Of a DNA stretch of 15,318 bases, positions 1-6,419 are shown one piece after another. Position 1 is the stretch's first letter. Each line of letters begins with the position of its first letter. A program made the position numbers and the translations under genes. The notes beneath the pieces were generated by a model. The model was given only the letters and a program-made list of their open reading frames with translations. It had not been told where the DNA came from and made no database searches. The stretch is taken from the NCBI GenBank assembly GCA_038323655.1, contig JBBQHE010000100.1, positions 1 through 15,318 on the forward strand, written 5' to 3'. This DNA comes from Humitalea sp038323655. GTDB taxonomy: Bacteria > Pseudomonadota > Alphaproteobacteria > Acetobacterales > Acetobacteraceae.

Positions 1-1
1 G

Positions 2-43
2 GAAGCAGCAGCAGCAGCAGCGATTGAGACGGCCCCCAGCTGA
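2..43 (+). CDS. Possible 3' end of an upstream gene (Ala-rich tail)
   Basis: Reading from base 2, the frame gives a poly-alanine stretch followed by IETAPS and a TGA at 41-43. Reading from base 1 gives a serine run and then a TGA at 25-27. Either could be the tail of a gene that lies mostly outside the window. An Ala-rich end would suit a phasin or DUF3141-type protein, which often precede pta-ack-fabI clusters, but too little is visible to choose. Bases 44-135 carry no convincing gene. Confidence 0.2.
   Translation, partial: EAAAAAAIETAPS
4..21 (+). repeat. Six-copy AGC trinucleotide repeat
   Basis: Six perfect AGC units at the left edge. Depending on frame they would encode Ala, Ser or Gln. 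The run is short and probably lies inside the tail of the upstream gene. Confidence 0.9.
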
Positions 44-135
44 TCGGCACGAAGGGCGATCCCGGGACGGGGGCTTGAGGAATCCCAGCCCATACCGCTA
101 TGTTGCAGTGCAGCAGGGCGGGTGGGTGACCAGGC

Positions 136-1503
136 ATGACGGACCCCTTCCTCGCCGAACTGATCGGCCTGACCCTGGCCGAGTTGCCGCCCGGCACCAC
201 CGCCCGGGTGTCGGCACCGGCACCCGCCCACGCCTTTGACGTGGCCGCCGCCCTGGCGGGCCTCGGCCATCACCCGCCAGGTGAGACCCCGGGGCTGGCG
301 CAGGCCCCTTCGGCCGATGTGGCGCTGCTGGCGCAAACGCTGGTCGCCCGGCTGGTCGCCCAGTCCCTGCCCGGACCAGGCAGCCTGCTGCTGGACCAGG
401 CGCTCACGTTCCGCGACGCGCCCGACGTGGGCGAGGCGATGACCGCAGAGGCCACCGTCACGGCCGCCGGCACCAGCACCGCCACGTTGGCGCTGCGCGT
501 CACCGGCCGGGAAGGGCGGCTGCTGGCCGAGGGCAGCGCCACCGTGGCCCCGCCCGCCCGGCGGACGGTGCAGTCGCGCGGCCAGGCACCCGCCCTGGCG
601 CTGATCGCGCATCCGCACCTGCAGCGACTGCTGGCCCGGGCCGCAGAACTGTCGCCGATACTCGCAGCGGTTGCCTGGCCCTGCGACCATGACAGCCTGT
701 TGGGGCCGCTGGAGGCCGCGCGGCGCGGCTTCCTGGAGCCGATCCTGGTTGGCGACCGGGCGATGATCATGGGCCTCGGTGCCGATCTGTCGGGCATCGA
801 GATCATCGACGCCGCCGACCCCCCCAGTGCCGCGGCGATCGCAGTGTCGCTCTGCCGCGACGGGCGTGCGGCGGCGTTGATGAAGGGCAGCCTGCACACC
901 GATGAACTGATGTCGGCCGCGGTGGCGCGCGACACCGGGCTGCGCGGGCCGCGCCGGCTCAGCCATGTCTTCGCGCTGGACGTGCCGGCCTATGGCAAGC
1001 CGCTCTATGTCACCGACGGGGCGGTCAACATCGCCCCCGACCTCTCGGCCAAGGCCGACATCCTGCAGAACGCGATCCACCTGGCGCATGCGCTCGGCAA
1101 TCCCTGCCCGCGCGTAGCGGTGCTGGCGGCAGTCGAGACGGTGAACCCGAAGATGCCGGCGACGCTGGATGCGGCGCTACTGTCCAAGATGGCCGAGCGT
1201 GGGCAGATCACCGGGGCGCTGGTCGATGGGCCGCTGGCCTTCGACAACGCCATCTCGCCGGCTGCGGCGCGGACCAAGAAGATCGGCGGCCCGGTCGCGG
1301 GCCAGGCCGATATCCTGCTGGCGCCGGATCTGGAATCGGCCAACATGATTGCCAAGCAGTTCGCCTACATGGCGGCGGCAGAGGCTGCGGGCATCGTCCT
1401 CGGCGCCCGCGTGCCGATCATCCTGACAAGCCGGGCAGATAGCGTGATGGCGCGCGTCGCCTCGGCAGCGATCGCGCGGCTGCTCGCGGCGCATGGCGCA
1501 TGA
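136..1503 (+). CDS. pta: Phosphate acetyl/butyryltransferase with degenerate MaoC-like N-terminus
   Basis: Transfers an acyl group between CoA and phosphate in the cytosol, feeding the kinase encoded next. Residues about 150-455 are the PTA_PTB domain, with characteristic stretches KGSLHTDEL (250-258), PLYVTDGAVNIAP (289-301), ETVNPKMPATLDAA (334-347), GPLAFDNAIS (365-374) and the C-terminal VPIILTSRADS. The length, 455 aa, is close to that of the bifunctional 'enoyl-CoA hydratase/phosphate acetyltransferase' family. Residues 1-140 look like the hotdog part (LPGPGSLLLDQALTFRDAPDVGEAMTAEATV at about 79-108 matches the second half of MaoC domains). The hydratase signature D-x-N-P-x-H-x-D is absent, so hydratase activity is unlikely. 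The start is fixed by an in-frame TGA at 127-129. The gene overlaps the kinase by 4 nt, so the two are probably translationally coupled. Confidence 0.9.
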   Translation: MTDPFLAELIGLTLAELPPGTTARVSAPAPAHAFDVAAALAGLGHHPPGETPGLAQAPSADVALLAQTLVARLVAQSLPGPGSLLLDQALTFRDAPDVGEAMTAEATVTAAGTSTATLALRVTGREGRLLAEGSATVAPPARRTVQSRGQAPALALIAHPHLQRLLARAAELSPILAAVAWPCDHDSLLGPLEAARRGFLEPILVGDRAMIMGLGADLSGIEIIDAADPPSAAAIAVSLCRDGRAAALMKGSLHTDELMSAAVARDTGLRGPRRLSHVFALDVPAYGKPLYVTDGAVNIAPDLSAKADILQNAIHLAHALGNPCPRVAVLAAVETVNPKMPATLDAALLSKMAERGQITGALVDGPLAFDNAISPAAARTKKIGGPVAGQADILLAPDLESANMIAKQFAYMAAAEAAGIVLGARVPIILTSRADSVMARVASAAIARLLAAHGA

Positions 1504-2657
1504 TCGGCGTCATCAACGCCGGCTCTTCCTCGCTCAAGTTCGCGCTTTACGACAGAGAGGCCGCGGTGCTGACTGGCGCTGTGGAGGGCCTGGGCGCCAC
1601 CCCCGCCGCCCATGCGCGCGACGGCGCGGGGCAGGCGGTGCAACCCCCCGATCTTGGTCCGACGCCACCGAAAACAGCGGGCGACGTGCTGCCGGTGTTG
1701 CTGCCATGGCTGATGGCGCAACTGGGCGGGCGCCGCCTGACCGCGCTGGGCCATCGGGTCGTGCATGGCGGGCCGCAGCACGCCGCGCCAACGCTGGTGA
1801 CACCCGGCCTGCTGGTCGAACTGGACGCGCTGGTCCCGCTTGCACCTCTACACGAGCCGCACAACCTGGCCCCCATCCGCGCGGTGATGGCGCTTGCCCC
1901 CGACCTGCCGCAGGTTGCCTGCTTCGACACGGCCTTTCACCGCAGCAACCCCGACGTCGCCCAGGCCTTTGCCTTGCCGCATCGCTTCCTTGACGACGGG
2001 GTGCGGCGCTTTGGCTTCCATGGCCTGTCCTACGAATACATCGCCTCGCGCCTCCCGGCAGTCTCGCCGCGCCTGGCCGCGGGGCGCTGCGTCGTGCTGC
2101 ACCTGGGCAGCGGGGCTTCGGCCTGCGCGATCATGGCGGGGCGGTCCGTTGCCTCGACCATGGGGTTCACGGCCCTCGATGGGTTGCCCATGGGCACGCG
2201 CTGCGGGGAATTGGATGCCGGCGTGGTGCTGTACCTGATGGAACGCTACGGGCTCGACCACGACGGCATCCAGGACCTGCTGTACAAGCGGTCGGGCATG
2301 CTCGGCCTGTCCGGCGTCTCGGCCGACTTCCGGGACCTGGCCGCCAGCGACGATCCGCGCGCGGCCTTTGCCGTCGCCGTCTTCTGCTATCGCGTCGCGC
2401 GGGCCATCGGCTCGCTCGCAGCGGCCCTGGGTGGCCTCGATGGCCTGGTCTTCACCGCCGGTGTCGGCGAAAACGCGGTCGCGGTGCGCGCCACCATCTG
2501 TGACGCCTGCGCCTGGCTCGGTGTGGAGCGCGACCCCGCCGCCACCGGCCCCCGCCTGACCACCGGCACCAGCCGCACGGAGGCCTGGGTCATCCCGACC
2601 GACGAGGCGCTGATGATCGCCCGCCATACCGCCACCCTGACCGGAGCACGCCCATGA
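1500..2657 (+). CDS. ackA: Acetate/propionate kinase
   Basis: Interconverts acyl phosphate plus ADP with short-chain acid plus ATP, using the acyl phosphate made by the upstream transferase. At 385 aa it is near full length for the family. Visible motifs are INAGSSSLKF (5-14), GHRVVHGG with Arg86, PLHEPHNL, CFDTAFH with Asp143, RRFGFHGLS with His174, HLGSGAS (201-207), MGTRCGELDAG with Arg234, and GVGENA with Glu324. The usual LGNGAS is LGSGAS here and the usual GTRSGDLDP is GTRCGELDA. These are mild changes that leave the catalytic Arg, Asp and His in place. The start ATG lies in an ATGA overlap with pta, and its own stop shares an ATGA with fabI. Acetate versus propionate preference cannot be decided from sequence. 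Confidence 0.95.
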   Translation: MIGVINAGSSSLKFALYDREAAVLTGAVEGLGATPAAHARDGAGQAVQPPDLGPTPPKTAGDVLPVLLPWLMAQLGGRRLTALGHRVVHGGPQHAAPTLVTPGLLVELDALVPLAPLHEPHNLAPIRAVMALAPDLPQVACFDTAFHRSNPDVAQAFALPHRFLDDGVRRFGFHGLSYEYIASRLPAVSPRLAAGRCVVLHLGSGASACAIMAGRSVASTMGFTALDGLPMGTRCGELDAGVVLYLMERYGLDHDGIQDLLYKRSGMLGLSGVSADFRDLAASDDPRAAFAVAVFCYRVARAIGSLAAALGGLDGLVFTAGVGENAVAVRATICDACAWLGVERDPAATGPRLTTGTSRTEAWVIPTDEALMIARHTATLTGARP

Positions 2658-3430
2658 CCGCCTCCCCAGCCGTGCTTGCCGGCAAGCGCGTGCTGGTGGT
2701 GGGTGTCGCCAACGACCATTCCATCGCCTGGGGTGTCGCGCGCGCCATGCGCGATGCCGGCGCGCGGGTCGCACTAACCTATGCCAATGAAAAGACTCGC
2801 CCGCATGTCGCCCCCCTGGCGGAGGTGCTGGGGGCGGAGCTCTTCCTGCCGCTGGATGTGCGTGACCCGAACCAGCAGGACGCGGTCTTCGCCGCCATCG
2901 CGGCCGCCTGGGGCGGGCTGGATGCGATGGTGCATTCCATCGCCTATGCGCCGAAGGACGCGTTGCAGGGCCGCGTCATCGACTGCCCGCTGGATGGCTT
3001 CACCGAGGCGATGGATATTTCCTGCCATTCCTTCCTGCGCCTGGCCAAGGCCGCCGAGCCGCTGATGAGCCAGGGCGGCGTGCTGATGACCATGACCTAC
3101 CTCGGCGCGGTCGAGGTCATCGACAACTACGGCATCATGGGGCCGGTGAAGGCGGCGCTGGAATCCTGCGTGCGGTATCTGGCCGCCGAACTGGGGCCCA
3201 AGGGCATCACCGTGCATGCGATCAGCCCTGGCCCGCTCGACACCCGTGCCGCCGGCGGGATCAAGGATTTCGGCGCGATGATGGAAAATGCCCGCCGCCG
3301 GGCACCGGCCCGCCGGCTGGTGACGATCGACGAGGTGGGTGCGGCCTGCGCCTTCCTCGCCAGCGATTTCGGGCGTGGGATGACGGGCGAGACGCTGTAC
3401 ATCGACGGTGGATACCACATCACCGGATAG
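2654..3430 (+). CDS. fabI: Enoyl-[acyl-carrier-protein] reductase, FabI type
   Basis: An NADH-dependent reductase of the last step of fatty-acid elongation, in the SDR fold. The N-terminal nucleotide-binding loop reads GVANDHSIAWG (17-27). The catalytic set is Tyr149 (TYLGA) and Tyr159-x6-Lys166 (YGIMGPVK), the FabI spacing. The C-terminus has the SPGPLDTRAA stretch and ends with YIDGGYHITG. It is 258 aa, standard length. The segment HSIAYAPKDALQGR puts Ala97 where E. coli FabI has Gly93. The start ATG overlaps the ackA stop by 4 nt and has GGAG 7 nt upstream. Its place behind pta-ack suggests an accessory FabI paralogue tied to acyl-CoA or acyl-phosphate metabolism. Whether it is the only FabI of the cell cannot be seen. 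Confidence 0.92.
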   Translation: MTASPAVLAGKRVLVVGVANDHSIAWGVARAMRDAGARVALTYANEKTRPHVAPLAEVLGAELFLPLDVRDPNQQDAVFAAIAAAWGGLDAMVHSIAYAPKDALQGRVIDCPLDGFTEAMDISCHSFLRLAKAAEPLMSQGGVLMTMTYLGAVEVIDNYGIMGPVKAALESCVRYLAAELGPKGITVHAISPGPLDTRAAGGIKDFGAMMENARRRAPARRLVTIDEVGAACAFLASDFGRGMTGETLYIDGGYHITG

Positions 3431-3443
3431 CAGGATTTTCTCA

Positions 3444-4658
3444 ATGCAGATCGGAACCCCCGAAGACGTCGGCCTCTGCGCCACGCGCCTTTCGCGCATC
3501 GACAGTTGGCGTCAGCGCCTGGTCGATGACGGCAAGCTGGCGGGGGCGACGACGCTGGTCGCGCGGCGCGGCCAGGTCGTGCATTTGGGGAGCAGCGGCC
3601 TGGCCGACCTGGCCCGCGGCGCTGCCATGACGACCGGTACGATCCACCGCATCTATTCCATGACCAAGCCGCTCACGAGTGTGGCGATCATGATGCTGTA
3701 TGAGGAAGGGCGGTTTCAGCTCGACGATCCGATCACGCGCTTCCTGCCGTATTTCCGCGGCCAGCGCGTGTGCACCGGCGGGGCGCGCGGAAAGCTCGAT
3801 ACCCTGCCCGCGATGCGGGACCTGACCTTCCGCGACCTGCTGACCCATACCTCGGGCCTCACCTACGGCTTCATGCAGGCGAGCGCCGTGGATGCGCTGT
3901 ACCGGGACCAGGGCATCGACTTCCAGACCGCCGAGACCAGCCTCGCGGACCTTGTCGAACGCCTGGCCGCCCTGCCGCTGATCGCCGAACCCGGCACCGC
4001 ATGGAACTACAGCGTCGCGACCGATGTGCTGGGCTACCTGGTCGAGGTGATTTCCGGCCAGCCCTTCGCCGCCTTCCTGCATGAGCGGCTGATCGATCCG
4101 CTCGGCATGGTCGATACCGGCTTTCATGTCGCGGCAGGGCAGGGGGCCAGGCTTGCCGCCAATTATGTGCGCGGGGCGGATGGCGGGCTGATCCTGGCCG
4201 ATGACCCTGCCACCAGCCGATATCTCGCGCCCCGAGCGGTGCATTCGGGCGGCGGCGGGCTGGTTTCGACCGCCGCCGACTACTGGCAGTTCTGCCGGAT
4301 GCTGCTGGGGCGCGGCGTGCTCGACGGTGTGCGCTACCTCGGCCGCAAGACCGTCGATTTGATGATGACCAACCACCTGCGTGGCGACATGGCGGCGATG
4401 GGCCAGCCGCGCTGGTCGGAATCGACCGCCGAGGGCATCGGTTTCGGCCTCGGCTTTTCCGTCACGCTGGACCCCGCGCGGGCGCAGATCCTGGGCACGC
4501 CCGGCGAATGCGCCTGGGGCGGGGCCGCCAGCACCGCCTTCTGGGTCGATCCGGCGGAAGACATGGCGGTGATCCTCCTGACGCAGTTGATGCCCTCCTC
4601 CGCCCTGCCGCTGCGGCGGGAATTGCGGGTGCTGTCCTATCAGGCGGTGATCGACTGA
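3444..4658 (+). CDS. Serine hydrolase, class C beta-lactamase / EstB-like fold
   Basis: A hydrolase of the beta-lactamase/penicillin-binding-protein superfamily (Pfam Beta-lactamase). From the ATG at 3444 it has 404 aa. The nucleophile motif S-x-x-K is SMTK (Ser72, Lys75). The second motif is Tyr189 in WNYSV. The third is the WGG at 358-360 followed by an AST..FWVDP stretch, as in EstB-type esterases. No signal peptide is visible, so it is probably a cytosolic esterase rather than a periplasmic beta-lactamase. A GTG at 3408 would give 12 more residues, but it lies inside fabI; the ATG at 3444 has AGGA 8 nt upstream and is preferred. It begins 13 nt after fabI and is probably the last gene of that operon. 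The substrate is unknown. Confidence 0.88.
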   Translation: MQIGTPEDVGLCATRLSRIDSWRQRLVDDGKLAGATTLVARRGQVVHLGSSGLADLARGAAMTTGTIHRIYSMTKPLTSVAIMMLYEEGRFQLDDPITRFLPYFRGQRVCTGGARGKLDTLPAMRDLTFRDLLTHTSGLTYGFMQASAVDALYRDQGIDFQTAETSLADLVERLAALPLIAEPGTAWNYSVATDVLGYLVEVISGQPFAAFLHERLIDPLGMVDTGFHVAAGQGARLAANYVRGADGGLILADDPATSRYLAPRAVHSGGGGLVSTAADYWQFCRMLLGRGVLDGVRYLGRKTVDLMMTNHLRGDMAAMGQPRWSESTAEGIGFGLGFSVTLDPARAQILGTPGECAWGGAASTAFWVDPAEDMAVILLTQLMPSSALPLRRELRVLSYQAVID

Positions 4659-4664
4659 TTCTGT

Positions 4665-4709
4665 TTGACCGGGCCGGAGCCGCACGCCCATACTTAACCA
4701 TATGGTTGA
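4665..4709 (+). promoter_or_regulatory. Promoter and palindromic operator over the ArsR start codon
   Basis: TTGACC (4665-4670) and CATACT (4689-4694) form a sigma70-like pair with an 18-nt spacer. The expected transcription start falls at about 4701-4702, on the A of the start codon. A palindrome, TTAACCATATGGTTGA at 4694-4709, has a perfect 12-bp core AACCATATGGTT (4696-4707) and straddles the start. No Shine-Dalgarno sequence lies within range; the nearest GGAG is 22 nt away. I infer a leaderless mRNA and autorepression by ArsR binding over the start site. Confidence 0.6.
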
Positions 4710-5034
4710 CCATTCTTCCGATCCGCTCGACCGCGTCTTCGCGGCGCTGACCGACCCGACCCGCCGCGCCCTGATCGCGCGGCTGGCCGCGGCCGAGGAT
4801 GTCTCGGTCAGCGACCTGGCCCGGCCGCTGCCCATGTCCCTGCCGGCGGTGATGAAGCACCTGGATGTGCTGGCGGGCGCGGGGCTCATCACCCGCCAGA
4901 AGACCGGCCGCACCGTCACCTGTCGCCTGACCGCCGCCCCGCTGGAGAATGCGATGGGCTGGCTCACCCGCTACGCGCGGTTCTGGGACGAGGCGCTGGA
5001 CCGCCTGGCCGTCACCGTGGAGGAAGCGCCGTGA
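4702..5034 (+). CDS. ArsR-family winged-helix transcriptional regulator
   Basis: A 110-aa DNA-binding regulator. The N-terminal DPLDRVFAALTDPTRRALIARL is the typical first helix pair of ArsR proteins. The HTH covers about 34-63 (VSVSDLARPLPMSLPAVMKHLDVLAGAGLI), and the wing is TRQKTGRTVTCRL. The metal-binding ELCVCDL motif is missing and there is only one Cys, so it should not be a metal sensor. It is of the kind that precedes SRPBCC (AHSA1-like) genes, and here two follow with 4-nt overlaps. The stop overlaps the GTG start of the next gene. It likely represses its own cassette through the palindrome on its start codon. The inducer is unknown. Confidence 0.9.
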   Translation: MVDHSSDPLDRVFAALTDPTRRALIARLAAAEDVSVSDLARPLPMSLPAVMKHLDVLAGAGLITRQKTGRTVTCRLTAAPLENAMGWLTRYARFWDEALDRLAVTVEEAP

Positions 5035-5468
5035 CGGCCACCAGCCTGACGCTGGTCCGCCGCCTGCGGGCGCCGACCGCCCGCGTCTTCGCCGCCTGGA
5101 CCGACCCGGCGACCATGGCGCTCTGGTTCGGCCCCCGCCACACGCGCGTGGAACTGGCCGAGGCCGATCCGCAGGTCGGCGGCGCCTTCCGCGTCGTGCT
5201 GCGCGAGGGCAACGGCGCGCGGCATGAGGTGACGGGCACCTACACCGAGATTGCGCCCGAACAACGCCTGGTCTTCACCTGGGCCTGGAGCGATGCCCCG
5301 GAGCGTCGGTCCCGCGTCACGGTCGCTCTCCGCCCGGTGCCCGAGGGCACGGAACTGACCCTCACACACGACCGTTTTGCCGATGCCGAGACCGCCACGC
5401 GGCACACGCGCGGCTGGACCGAATCCCTCGCGCGCCTCGACACGCTTTTCGCAGGAGACACCCGATGA
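5031..5468 (+). CDS. SRPBCC (AHSA1-like) domain protein
   Basis: A 145-aa single-domain protein of the START/Bet v1-like superfamily. It opens with a strand and helix typical of AHSA1 (LTLVRRLRAPTARVFAAWTDP) followed by LWFGPRH, has the central GGAFRVVLREG and the HEVTGTYTEIAPEQRLVFTW segment, and ends with the long helix RGWTESLARLDTLF. Such proteins hold hydrophobic ligands in a cavity; the ligand is not known here. The start is GTG in a GTGA overlap with arsR, with GGAGG 7 nt upstream. It resembles the N-terminal half of the next gene and probably arose by duplication. Confidence 0.88.
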   Translation: MTATSLTLVRRLRAPTARVFAAWTDPATMALWFGPRHTRVELAEADPQVGGAFRVVLREGNGARHEVTGTYTEIAPEQRLVFTWAWSDAPERRSRVTVALRPVPEGTELTLTHDRFADAETATRHTRGWTESLARLDTLFAGDTR

Positions 5469-6394
5469 CCGACTTCACCCTGAGCCGCGATTTCGCCGCC
5501 CCGCGCGAAAAAATCTGGCGCGCCTGGACCGACCCCGCCGCGCTGCTCGGCTGGTGGGGGCCAATGGGCTTTGCCCTGCATCACGCGGCCCTCGACCTGC
5601 GGCCGGGCGGTCTGTTCCACTACGGCATGCGCGCGCCGGACGGCAGCCCGATGTGGGGCCGCTTCGTCTTCCGGGAGATCGTCTCGCCCGAGCGCCTGGT
5701 CTGGGTGAACGCCTTCTCCGACGCCGCCGGCGGCGTCACCCGGCATCCCTACGCGCCGGACTGGCCAGCCGAGATGCTGGCGAGCATCACCCTTGCGGAG
5801 ATCCCTGGCGGCACGCGGCTCCACCTCGCCTCGTCGGCACTGGACGCGAGCCCGGAAGAAACCGCCGTCTTCGATGGCAACCATGCCTCGCTGACCCAGG
5901 GCTGGGGCGGCACCATGGACCGCTTGGAAGCCTTCCTGGCGGCGCCCGGCGCCACGACCCCGGCGGTCGTACCCTATTTGACGGTGCCCGACGCAGAGGC
6001 GGCGATCGCCTTCTACGCGGCCGCCTTCGGCGCCATGCTGCGATCGTCCCTGGCGGCCGAGGATGGCCGGCTGATGCATGCCGACCTCGCGCTGCTCGGG
6101 GGGGCGCTCTACCTCTGCGACGCCTTTCCCGAACACGGCGGGCCGGCGCCGGATGCGATCCCGCCGGCCTCGGTCGCGCTGGTGCTGCCGCGTGCGGCCG
6201 ATGTGGACGCCGTCTTCGCCCAGGCGGTCGCGGCAGGGGCGGTCGCGAAGATGCCGCCGCACGATGCCTTCTGGGGCGCGCGGTTTGCGATGCTGACCGA
6301 TCCCGCCGGCCATGGCTGGATGCTGCATGCCGAACAACCGAAGGGACACGCCAGTCCCGCCGGGCGCCGAGGTGATCGTTATGACGGCGATTAG
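5465..6394 (+). CDS. SRPBCC-VOC fusion protein (AHSA1-like plus PhnB/glyoxalase-like)
   Basis: A 309-aa two-domain protein. Residues 1-160 are an AHSA1-like SRPBCC domain (FAAPREKIWRAWTDP, GWWGP, GGLFHYGMRAPDG, the closing helix GGTMDRLEAFLA). Residues about 166-290 are a VOC fold of the PhnB type: VVPYLTVPDAEAAIAFYAAAFG, the possible metal-ligand region MHADLALLGG, and FWGARFAMLTDPAGHGWMLH. The last 17 residues are a charged tail of doubtful importance. The start overlaps the previous gene by ATGA, with GGAG 7 nt upstream. It is the last gene of the ArsR cassette and ends 25 nt from a convergent gene. Reaction and ligand are unknown. Separate SRPBCC and VOC genes are common next to ArsR; here they are fused. 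Confidence 0.88.
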   Translation: MTDFTLSRDFAAPREKIWRAWTDPAALLGWWGPMGFALHHAALDLRPGGLFHYGMRAPDGSPMWGRFVFREIVSPERLVWVNAFSDAAGGVTRHPYAPDWPAEMLASITLAEIPGGTRLHLASSALDASPEETAVFDGNHASLTQGWGGTMDRLEAFLAAPGATTPAVVPYLTVPDAEAAIAFYAAAFGAMLRSSLAAEDGRLMHADLALLGGALYLCDAFPEHGGPAPDAIPPASVALVLPRAADVDAVFAQAVAAGAVAKMPPHDAFWGARFAMLTDPAGHGWMLHAEQPKGHASPAGRRGDRYDGD

Positions 6395-6419
6395 CGGCGG
6401 ATAGGTGGCCGCGCCGAAC

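Noticed and set aside
3444..4658. True beta-lactamase giving antibiotic resistance
   Set aside because: The third motif is WGG-AST as in EstB-like esterases, the second is YSV, and no signal peptide is seen, so a resistance call is not supported.
3441..4967. A 508-codon open frame on the minus strand
   Set aside because: It is antisense to the serine hydrolase and arsR genes, which have clear family motifs. Its translation is rich in Arg, Gly, Gln and His with no recognisable domain, typical of shadow frames in GC-rich DNA.
4702..5034. Arsenic- or metal-sensing ArsR
   Set aside because: The Cys-x-Cys metal site is absent and no arsenic genes are nearby. The BASS transporter 9 kb away is not ACR3-like enough to support it.
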